A DNA stretch of 6,540 nt from assembly GCA_046731855.1 (NCBI GenBank), contig JBKPLX010000152.1, forward strand, positions 1 to 6,540. The letters run 5' to 3'. Below the pieces are notes generated by a model, which was not told the origin of the DNA, searched no databases, and saw only the letters and a list, made by a program, of their open reading frames with translations. Positions 1 through 5,799 of the stretch are shown piece after piece. Each line of letters opens with the position of its first letter. The first letter of the stretch is position 1. Position numbers and translations under genes: made by a program. Source of the DNA: Udaeobacter sp046731855 (GTDB lineage Bacteria > Verrucomicrobiota > Verrucomicrobiia > Chthoniobacterales > UBA10450).

Positions 1-573
1 AAGCAGAAGCAATTGAAATGCGACAACAACTGCTGCAGCCCAAAGCCACCAGTTGCCGCCCGTCGATTCGATTAGCTTCAACACGAGCACAAGCAACGGA
101 TAGCCAAGCAGTACGGCGAGAAGCAATCCCTTGAGACGATCCACGATCCACATCTTCATGCTTGTTGTGTTGAAACCGAATCGCTCTTCGATTTTGAATT
201 GCGCGTACCATGCGAATGGCAATCCGGGTATGCTCAACGCGATCCCTGTCACGAATAGAAAACCAGCCATCGCCAGGATCGAAGTACCCAAACTTGAACT
301 GAATTTTCCGAACGCCCACGGCAACAGGCCGCTAAAAAGCACGGCGATCAAGATCACGGCATCAAACACGTTGACGATGTCTCCAAATCGGCTCTTGGCC
401 AGCGTGTAATCAATCGAACGGCGATACGTCGATTCGTCCATGACTCCTCGAAATGCTGACGGCACTTCATTCCTTTGTGCGCGTACGTGACATCGATTTA
501 GTCGGCTCAGCCACAGTTCGGTGACGGCGCGCGCGAGAATCAGAAGCAGAGCAATTACGGCGAACGGCTGCAT
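1..573 (-). CDS. Ste24-like M48 family membrane metallopeptidase, N-terminal part (partial)
   Basis: This is the first 191 residues of a gene that continues past the left edge. The translation has a hydrophobic N-terminal segment (about 3-22), then Y50-x9-K60-SRF, hydrophobic segments near 66-88, 98-120 and 148-167, another at 174-191, and the block FKIEERFGFNTTS at 126-138 followed by W142, D145 and K148. The IEERFGFN-T block before a membrane helix is the signature I recognise from the N-terminal domain of Ste24/CAAX prenyl protease 1 (Peptidase_M48_N). Known members are integral membrane zinc proteases of about 400-430 residues with HEXXH further downstream, so the catalytic half would lie outside the window and zinc ligands cannot be checked. 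The ATG at 573 is chosen because an in-frame TAG (586-588) lies five codons upstream. The gene follows the FAD oxidase by 34 nt and is probably cotranscribed. Family assignment is fairly sure; substrate is unknown, and bacterial homologues are generally thought to act on membrane proteins rather than prenylated ones. Confidence 0.85.
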   Translation of the reverse strand, partial: MQPFAVIALLLILARAVTELWLSRLNRCHVRAQRNEVPSAFRGVMDESTYRRSIDYTLAKSRFGDIVNVFDAVILIAVLFSGLLPWAFGKFSSSLGTSILAMAGFLFVTGIALSIPGLPFAWYAQFKIEERFGFNTTSMKMWIVDRLKGLLLAVLLGYPLLVLVLKLIESTGGNWWLWAAAVVVAFQLLLL

Positions 574-590
574 GAAAGAATCGGGCTAAA

Positions 591-598
591 CCTCCCTC
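591..598 (-). promoter_or_regulatory. Possible but distant Shine-Dalgarno for the M48 gene
   Basis: Read on the minus strand the gap contains GAGGGAGG, a purine-rich stretch resembling a ribosome binding site. It lies 17 nt before the ATG at 573, longer than the usual 5-10 nt, and no other in-frame start is closer. It may be used inefficiently, or initiation may depend on coupling to the FAD oxidase that ends at 608. Confidence 0.35.
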
Positions 599-607
599 GT
601 CCCAAAA

Positions 608-2065
608 TCAGCTGGTGAATAGCCTCCGATAATGGCGGTACCAATCGCTCTGAAAGCGTTCAGCCGGATCGTACTTTCTTTTCAGTTCGAGAAATTCTTT
701 GAACTGCGGGTAGCACGCCATGACCTGTTTCGGTGTCGCGAATTTATGGTAGGTCAGATAATAGCTTCCGCCGCGGGCTATCGCCAAATCAATCAAGCCG
801 CGAAAGGAGCGTACTGATGTTTCAAAGCCCTCCGAGGTATGAAACGTGAGCAAATTAAAGATGATACATGCGTAAGGTTCTTTGGCCCAAGCCAGGAAAC
901 TCTCATTATCTTTTTCGATTAGCCGGACTGTCCCGTAAATGACGAGTGTACGATTCGACCGCAGGAGTTCTGCTGCTTGCACTAAAAAGTCAGGAAGATC
1001 CCGTCGCGGAACGTAAATCTCAGTGATGATAAGGCTCGATTCTTCTCCGCCGATCTGGTCCCGAATCTTCTGCGCATAATTGGGCAGATAAGCGCTCAGT
1101 TGATTCGTATCAGACCAATAAGTCTGTCCGTTTGTCGATAAATAATAGTCGCTATAACGCTTAAACGCTTTCGCCCGGTCCGTGTAAGCCAGCCGCAAGA
1201 GCTCCAGCCACTCGTCGTCGCCTAACTCTTTTTTAGCGATAATTGGTTCGTGTTCGTCGATTGGCTTATAACAAGAGAACACGCCACGTTGGAGAAAGTC
1301 CGGCGATTTTTCGTCGACTGAAAACTGAAAATCTCCATAAACAAACGATTGCGCTATTCGCTCTTCAAAACGCCTGGGCAGATTACTCGCGGAAATTATC
1401 TCCACCACACGTCGCAGTTTTTGCCGGGGCACAAGCCGAAGCGTTAGTGTGTCGATTAACCCGAACAGTCCGTACCCACCGATCGCAAGTCGGAACAATT
1501 CGTGGTTTTCGTCCCGCGAACAGCGAATCGATTTTCCGTCGGCGTTGATCAGGGTGAATGATTCAACATTGGAAATAAGCGGCTTCATCGCCAGCCCGCG
1601 TCCGTGCACGTTGGAGGAGAGACTCCCGCCAAGAGTAAATGTGTCTGCGCCGGTTTGCTTTTGCGCGATACCCCATTCTTTTGTGCTGTTCTGCTGAGCG
1701 TCCAGATAAGTGCGAATCAATTTTGGCCATTGGATTCCCGCTTCCGCTTGAATCAAACCACGCTCCTGGTCGAAAGAAATTACGCGATCGAGTGAACGCG
1801 TATCGATGCAAATGCTGTCTGTGGCGAATTGCTGACCACCCATCGAATGCCGGCAGCCGGAAACAGAGATGGGCAAAGCTTTCTGTGACGCGGAACGCAC
1901 AATCTGTGCGAGTTCGTCGCGGGTACGCGGCGTGAGAAGCTCGCGAACGCGGGTGCGATTGAGCTGTGAATGAACGTCATTTACCCAAATCTCTGGTTCT
2001 GCCAGTATGCGCGGTGCTAGCGCGAAGAGCGCTGCTGTGCGTATGAATTCGCGCCGGGTAAGCAC
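608..2065 (-). CDS. Tat-exported FAD-linked oxidase, VAO/PCMH family
   Basis: The 485-residue protein opens with a twin-arginine signal (TRREFIR at 3-9, then a hydrophobic stretch ending near LA at 21-22), so it is probably exported folded with its cofactor. An N-terminal PCMH-type FAD domain follows: VSGCRHSMGG at 68-77 and TLGGSLSSNVHGRG at 144-157, the two diagnostic loops. His73 is in the place where aldonolactone oxidases of this family bind FAD covalently. The C-terminus (RGGSYYLTYH at 431-440, KRKYDPAERFQSDW at 462-475) looks like the substrate-domain end of D-arabinono-1,4-lactone oxidase and DprE1 relatives. Such enzymes oxidise a sugar or polyol hydroxyl; the substrate here cannot be read from sequence. 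The start is GTG at 2065: an in-frame TAA (2087-2089, the stop of the preceding gene) lies eight codons upstream and the Tat motif follows at once. It sits 21 nt after the methyltransferase and 34 nt before the M48 gene. Length is normal and no break is seen. Confidence 0.9.
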   Translation of the reverse strand: MLTRREFIRTAALFALAPRILAEPEIWVNDVHSQLNRTRVRELLTPRTRDELAQIVRSASQKALPISVSGCRHSMGGQQFATDSICIDTRSLDRVISFDQERGLIQAEAGIQWPKLIRTYLDAQQNSTKEWGIAQKQTGADTFTLGGSLSSNVHGRGLAMKPLISNVESFTLINADGKSIRCSRDENHELFRLAIGGYGLFGLIDTLTLRLVPRQKLRRVVEIISASNLPRRFEERIAQSFVYGDFQFSVDEKSPDFLQRGVFSCYKPIDEHEPIIAKKELGDDEWLELLRLAYTDRAKAFKRYSDYYLSTNGQTYWSDTNQLSAYLPNYAQKIRDQIGGEESSLIITEIYVPRRDLPDFLVQAAELLRSNRTLVIYGTVRLIEKDNESFLAWAKEPYACIIFNLLTFHTSEGFETSVRSFRGLIDLAIARGGSYYLTYHKFATPKQVMACYPQFKEFLELKRKYDPAERFQSDWYRHYRRLFTS

Positions 2066-2070
2066 GCGAA

Positions 2071-2076
2071 AGTATA
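2071..2076 (-). promoter_or_regulatory. Possible -10 element just before the FAD oxidase start
   Basis: The minus strand reads TATACT here, one mismatch from TATAAT, in the 21-nt gap before the GTG at 2065. Transcription would then begin close to the GTG, giving a nearly leaderless mRNA. This fits the lack of a clear Shine-Dalgarno, but no convincing -35 hexamer lies 16-18 nt upstream. Chance occurrence is quite possible. Confidence 0.2.
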
Positions 2077-2086
2077 ATCGGTCCGG

Positions 2087-2968
2087 TTAACTCTCAGCCA
2101 GGCAAATTACCTCGCCTTTGGCGATACATTCGTTGGCCAATCCAGATCCCAGGCTGCGCAGATCATCGTGATCGAAAATTCGGCCCACACGCCAGGGACG
2201 CACAAGGTCAACAAGTCCGCTTCGGGTAGCCCCCCAGACAAATGGTTCGCCCTGTCGGCGCAGCCACCAATCAACCAATTTACTTTGCGAATCGAAACGA
2301 ATCCGGCCATCGCTTTGCTTTTCCATGAATGTGAATACAAATCGGCTGCCGGGCGCGCTCAGACTCTTCAATTCCCTCATCAATGATGAGACGACATTCG
2401 GTGTCAGATACATCAAGAGACCCTCGGCGATCCAGACCGAACGTTGAGTTGAATCAAAACTACTTTTGATCAGCGCCTCGCTACCAAAGGTAGTGGCGCT
2501 CAAATCCATCGCGACAAAATGCAATCGTTCGGCACCGATTTTAGACAAGGGGCGCATTTTGTGGCGCTGCGTTGCCGGATGATCTATTTCCCAAAATTGG
2601 GCACTTGGAAATTCCTCATGTAATTCGAAACTAAGCGGATCGAAACCAGCGCCGATTACAACGACCTGGGTAGCTCCATTGATAAGCGCTGAGCGCACAA
2701 GCCCGCCGATACATTTCTTTCGCAAGGCGTAATGCAGCAGGATTCCCGGGATCGTTAGGCGCTCGATCAACTTCGCGATCGGCCGAAACCAGTCCTGTCG
2801 TATGATCCTCAGAACCAAATGCGTTTGCTCCGAATGCCGCTCGAGTAACTGAGCACACAAGTCTGCTGACGCTCTTGAGACGAGGCCTGTGTATTGTGGG
2901 CTGCGATGCAGAACGACCAGACTTGCAGCAATCAGCAGCGCCGTGCGGCTGGCTTGATCGTTTTGCAC
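2087..2968 (-). CDS. LCM/PPM-family class I SAM-dependent methyltransferase
   Basis: The 293-residue protein carries the order of motifs typical of the leucine carboxyl methyltransferase family (LCM, PPM1-like): an N-terminal ASRTALLIA block (6-14), the glycine-rich SAM motif I VVIGAGFDPLSF (103-114), motif II EIDHP (127-131) with K137 after it, an acidic MDLS (154-157) that would face the adenine, and the conserved EGLLMYL (182-188). A Rossmann-like C-terminal half follows with no signal peptide, so it is cytoplasmic. Family members methylate carboxyl groups; bacterial ones mostly act on small molecules, and the acceptor here is unknown. The start is GTG at 2968, since the SRTAL block is expected near the N-terminus. 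The TPR gene ends 21 nt upstream and the FAD oxidase begins 21 nt downstream. No clear Shine-Dalgarno is seen, so it is probably translated by coupling within the operon. Fold and family are fairly sure; the reaction is not. Confidence 0.88.
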   Translation of the reverse strand: MQNDQASRTALLIAASLVVLHRSPQYTGLVSRASADLCAQLLERHSEQTHLVLRIIRQDWFRPIAKLIERLTIPGILLHYALRKKCIGGLVRSALINGATQVVVIGAGFDPLSFELHEEFPSAQFWEIDHPATQRHKMRPLSKIGAERLHFVAMDLSATTFGSEALIKSSFDSTQRSVWIAEGLLMYLTPNVVSSLMRELKSLSAPGSRFVFTFMEKQSDGRIRFDSQSKLVDWWLRRQGEPFVWGATRSGLVDLVRPWRVGRIFDHDDLRSLGSGLANECIAKGEVICLAES

Positions 2969-2989
2969 GCAAGACGCGCGGATCGTTTT

Positions 2990-4717
2990 CTACTTGCGAG
3001 CGCTGACGTTCTTCGGATCCGTCGCTTTAGCATCGGCAGTAAGGAATTCGCGGACGTGGCTCAGTTCATCTCGTGAGCCGGCAGCTTTTGCTGTTTGCGC
3101 CGCCAGCTTCGCGTAATAACGGGTTGCACCTTCCTTATCACCAGATTGCTCTGCAGCTCGCGCCGCTCCATATAGTCCTCTGAATCGCCCCGGGTAGATT
3201 TTGAGCGCAGCTTCAAATTCTTGCTGCGCTTCTTTTGGCTGGCCCACTTCGAGGAGGAGACTGCCGAGTTGTTCGCGAATGGGAACAAAGGCTCCGGGTG
3301 AAACTGGATGCTTGCCTAGAATGTCTTCGGCATCCGCGGCACGCCGCAGGATGTCAATCGCTTCGTTCTTCTTACCCTCGGCAGCTGCCACCCAGGCCGA
3401 AGCCGCTTGCATCTGCAGATCGAGATGGTTCTTGAAATAGTCGAACTTGGGATCCTTCGTCGCGTCACGTAGTTGCTGCATTCGCGCGATTGCTTTTCGC
3501 GCACCGTTGAGATCGCCGGTATGCGCTCGTCCGAGCGCGTGACCATATTCGATCAGGGCCTCCATGAATGGGAACGAGGACCAGTGGGGGAGATCTGGAA
3601 CGCTCAACGCCGCCGCCGCCGTCCAATCGCTGCGCTCGAACGCATAACGTGTGGGAATGGCTGCCAGCGCGTAAGCCGCGCTGAATTCGAGTTCAGGATT
3701 TGTCTTCCGCACTTTGGCGGCAAGATCGACGATCTTCTTCGCCTCGGTGTCCCGCGCTTCCTGCAAATAGGAGTAGGCCATGTAATCGAGTGCATGTAAC
3801 TCTTCTGCTTCGGTGGCGTTGCGATGACGCATGGCCGCATAAGCGCGCGACGCTTCAGCCGAAGCCTGATTCGCAGCGATTGATTCATCCCACATCCCCA
3901 GGCGGGTGAAGATGTGGGACGGCATGTGCAGCGCATGGGGCACCCACGGCGCGATGGAATCATAGCTTTGTGCCGCAGCGAGTCCGCGTTGGGCAAAGGC
4001 CGGATAGTCGTAGCAATGAATCAAGTAGTGAACGACGCCGGGATGATTTGCGTTTTGTTTCCACAGCTTTTCGAAGATGGCTGCCGCCTCGAGCTGCTTC
4101 GACAAACTTGTGTCAGTGGGCGTGGCGTAACCTACACCCAGCACAGCGAACGCGTAGAAGGTTTGGACCTCGAAATCGTCCGGATACTTATCGCGTAACT
4201 GATGCATGGCGTTTTCGTAAGCAATCACACGATCGCGCGGTCCGACTGGTCCATGACACGATTGTCCAACCGCGCCAGCGCTCGAACCGTCTGGCGTATT
4301 GTAATAAACATTGAGCGCGGTAATGAATCCGCGCTCTCGATCCGTTCCAGCGTTCATTGCCATTGCCTTTTCAATGGCCGCTTTGCCGGCCTTCATCTCA
4401 TCGGGAGTGGGAGGCGTCCATATTGGATGCCACCACGTCATGGCGATTCCCCACTGAGCCATGGCGCATTTGGGATCGCGTTCGGCCACCGAGGTGAAAA
4501 CACGTCGTGCCTCTTCGTAGAAAAACGAATGCAGCAATGCCACACCGCGGGAGAAGTCCGATTGAACCGTAGGCGCGCACGATATCGGGAATTCAACTTT
4601 CCCTGCGGCGCGCAAATCGCCAGGTTCTGGAACAGACGCGCATTCGACGTGACGAACAGCGAAGCTGCTGGCTAATACAATAAGAACAAATAAGCGAGGG
4701 GAAAACAAGCGGACCAT
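2990..4717 (-). CDS. Exported tetratricopeptide-repeat-like protein, function unknown
   Basis: The 575-residue protein begins with a signal-like sequence: Arg3 and Arg8, a hydrophobic core at about 9-19, and a possible cleavage site near 26-30. The residues before Cys26 do not form a lipobox, so a periplasmic or secreted protein is more likely than a lipoprotein. TPR-like helical pairs are seen near 58-92 (GVALLHSFFYEEARRVF start) and 481-543 (LGSLLLEVGQPKEA, then GAARAAEQSGDKEGA). Between them lies a striking block: HPGVVHYLIH (225-234), an AA-x-Y-x2-IAP stretch, HALHMPSHIF (261-270), then a Gly-Met-Trp. I recognise this as characteristic of a widespread family of long uncharacterised TPR proteins, but know no function for it. 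ATG at 4717 is preferred over the in-frame upstream start at 4798, because the latter would overlap the reductase gene by 59 nt and bury the signal peptide behind 27 extra residues. It lies 22 nt after the reductase and 21 nt before the methyltransferase. Confidence 0.85.
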   Translation of the reverse strand: MVRLFSPRLFVLIVLASSFAVRHVECASVPEPGDLRAAGKVEFPISCAPTVQSDFSRGVALLHSFFYEEARRVFTSVAERDPKCAMAQWGIAMTWWHPIWTPPTPDEMKAGKAAIEKAMAMNAGTDRERGFITALNVYYNTPDGSSAGAVGQSCHGPVGPRDRVIAYENAMHQLRDKYPDDFEVQTFYAFAVLGVGYATPTDTSLSKQLEAAAIFEKLWKQNANHPGVVHYLIHCYDYPAFAQRGLAAAQSYDSIAPWVPHALHMPSHIFTRLGMWDESIAANQASAEASRAYAAMRHRNATEAEELHALDYMAYSYLQEARDTEAKKIVDLAAKVRKTNPELEFSAAYALAAIPTRYAFERSDWTAAAALSVPDLPHWSSFPFMEALIEYGHALGRAHTGDLNGARKAIARMQQLRDATKDPKFDYFKNHLDLQMQAASAWVAAAEGKKNEAIDILRRAADAEDILGKHPVSPGAFVPIREQLGSLLLEVGQPKEAQQEFEAALKIYPGRFRGLYGAARAAEQSGDKEGATRYYAKLAAQTAKAAGSRDELSHVREFLTADAKATDPKNVSARK

Positions 4718-4724
4718 TTTCGAG

Positions 4725-4740
4725 GCTACACCCCTGTAGC
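4725..4740 (-). other. Small perfect hairpin in the gap before the TPR gene
   Basis: The minus-strand RNA can form a 6-bp stem, GCUACA with UGUAGC, closed by a GGGG loop. The hairpin begins at the last base of the reductase stop codon and fills most of the 22-nt gap. The loop with its flanks reads AGGGGTG, the only Shine-Dalgarno-like stretch before the ATG at 4717, about 13 nt away. No T-run follows, so it is unlikely to be a terminator. It might modulate translation of the TPR gene or be accidental. Confidence 0.4.
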
Positions 4741-5732
4741 TAGGCCGCAAACTCGAAAATGATCTTGCCGCTACGCTGGCCGCGGGCCGCCTGCGCAACG
4801 GCCGTCTTTGCTTCGCTCAATGGATAAGCTTTCTCCACTTTTGTTTGGAGCAGACCACGTTTCGCCATCTCGAATAGATGTTGAAACGCCTCCATTCGTT
4901 GAGCCGGCGTCGCGTTGTCGTACCACTTGTTAATCCAGATACCACGGAAGCGGAGGTCTTTGAAAATGAGCAGGCCGTTTGGGATTTTTAGCGGCTGCAA
5001 ACTCATCGCTCCATAAGTCACCAGTGTTGATCCCGGAGCGAGACAATTAGCCAGACGCAGTGCGCTTTCGCCACCAACAGCGTTCAATCCCAGACGAATC
5101 GGTGGGCCTCCAATCACGTCTTCCACCTCGCGGCGAAGATTTTCACTATCAACCAGGACGACATCGCCGCCCTCCGCCCGCAATTCGTCGATTAACTCCG
5201 AGCGCCGGACGACATTCACTGTCTTGTAACCGAGCTGGCGCGCAATTTGAATGACGGCGCGCCCTGCGGCCGAATTCGCCGCGTTCTGAATCAGCCAGTC
5301 GCCACGTGCAAGATCGACATAATCGTGCAGCAAGCGCCACGCCGTCATCGGATTGATTTTCAGCATAGCCGCATGCACGGGTTTGATTCCCTCCGGAACG
5401 ACAACCAGGTCATCGGCTTTCACAACAACGGCGTCGCGCCAGGTTCCGACGTTGTGCGGCAAAATCACCAGGGCGCCATTCGCTAGGCCCTTTACGTCCG
5501 CGGCAACATCTACAACGATTCCTGCGCCTTCGAACCCGGGTGTTGCTGGCAGTTCTGCTCGCACCGGATATTTGCCTTCGATCTGATTCAAGTCGGCCGG
5601 ATTGATCGGTGCTGCGCGCATTTTCACGATGACCTCGCCGGGAGCTGGCGTCGGCCACGGTCGTGATTCGACATGTAACACATCCGCCGGATTTCCGTGC
5701 GTTTCGTACACGGCTGCGTTTATAGTTTTCAT
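4740..5732 (-). CDS. MECR/Etr1-like NADPH-dependent enoyl reductase (MDR superfamily)
   Basis: The 330-residue protein is a zinc-independent medium-chain dehydrogenase/reductase. It has the GroES-like N-terminal domain with INPADLNQIEGKYPVR (43-58), matching the loop of mitochondrial trans-2-enoyl-CoA/ACP reductases that carries the catalytic tyrosine (here Tyr55), then TPGFEGAG (64-71) and LPHNVGTWRDA (91-101). The nucleotide-binding domain has LKINPMTAWRLL (124-135), DWLIQNAANSAAG (145-157) and VVRR (174-177), the arginines suiting NADPH. Only one cysteine (Cys230) is present, so no structural zinc site. Known MECR enzymes reduce 2-enoyl thioesters in fatty acid synthesis; related MDR proteins are quinone oxidoreductases, and sequence alone does not decide between them for this bacterial protein. 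The ATG at 5732 has a good ribosome binding site. It is the first gene of the minus-strand cluster, with the TPR gene 22 nt downstream, and diverges from the cation exporter gene. Confidence 0.9.
   Translation of the reverse strand: MKTINAAVYETHGNPADVLHVESRPWPTPAPGEVIVKMRAAPINPADLNQIEGKYPVRAELPATPGFEGAGIVVDVAADVKGLANGALVILPHNVGTWRDAVVVKADDLVVVPEGIKPVHAAMLKINPMTAWRLLHDYVDLARGDWLIQNAANSAAGRAVIQIARQLGYKTVNVVRRSELIDELRAEGGDVVLVDSENLRREVEDVIGGPPIRLGLNAVGGESALRLANCLAPGSTLVTYGAMSLQPLKIPNGLLIFKDLRFRGIWINKWYDNATPAQRMEAFQHLFEMAKRGLLQTKVEKAYPLSEAKTAVAQAARGQRSGKIIFEFAA
5721..5726 (+). promoter_or_regulatory. Possible -10 element for the cation exporter gene
   Basis: The plus strand reads TATAGT, two mismatches from TATAAT, inside the first codons of the divergent reductase gene. 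Transcription from it would start near 5732, giving a leader of roughly 68 nt for the ATG at 5800, or an almost leaderless mRNA if the ATG at 5731 or 5734 is used. No good -35 hexamer is visible at the expected distance, so this is weak. Confidence 0.2.
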
Positions 5733-5799
5733 GATGTCCTCGCCCCGGCATCCTCAAGCCTCCGCAAACAATCTGCAAACGCGCCGGTCGCCTGGCTGG
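5733..5799. promoter_or_regulatory. Probable divergent promoter region of the reductase operon and the exporter gene
   Basis: If the exporter starts at 5800, these 67 bp separate two divergent genes and would have to carry control sequences for the minus-strand cluster. They contain the reductase ribosome binding site and a short direct repeat, GCAAAC at 5764-5769 and 5775-5780, 11 bp apart and so on the same face of the helix. No strong -35/-10 pair is visible on the minus strand. If the exporter instead starts at 5731, the region is coding. Confidence 0.4.
5737..5741 (-). promoter_or_regulatory. Shine-Dalgarno of the MECR-like reductase
   Basis: GAGGA on the minus strand lies 4 nt before the ATG at 5732. 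It is the best-formed ribosome binding site in the window and supports that start, as expected for the first gene of an operon. Confidence 0.65.

Noticed and set aside
131..409. Plus-strand open frame of 92 codons near the left edge
   Set aside because: The opposite strand encodes the clear Ste24-like N-terminal domain without interruption; this frame has no motif or ribosome binding site.
4202..4675. Plus-strand open frame of 157 codons opposite the TPR gene
   Set aside because: No recognisable domain, Arg-rich composition, and fully contained within the antisense of an intact gene.
4725..4740. The small hairpin as a rho-independent terminator
   Set aside because: The stem is only 6 bp and no T-run follows on either strand. 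Downstream genes continue in the same direction.
4718..4798. Upstream in-frame ATG extending the TPR protein by 27 residues
   Set aside because: It would overlap the reductase gene by 59 nt and put an Arg/Ser-rich extension in front of a good signal peptide that begins at 4717.
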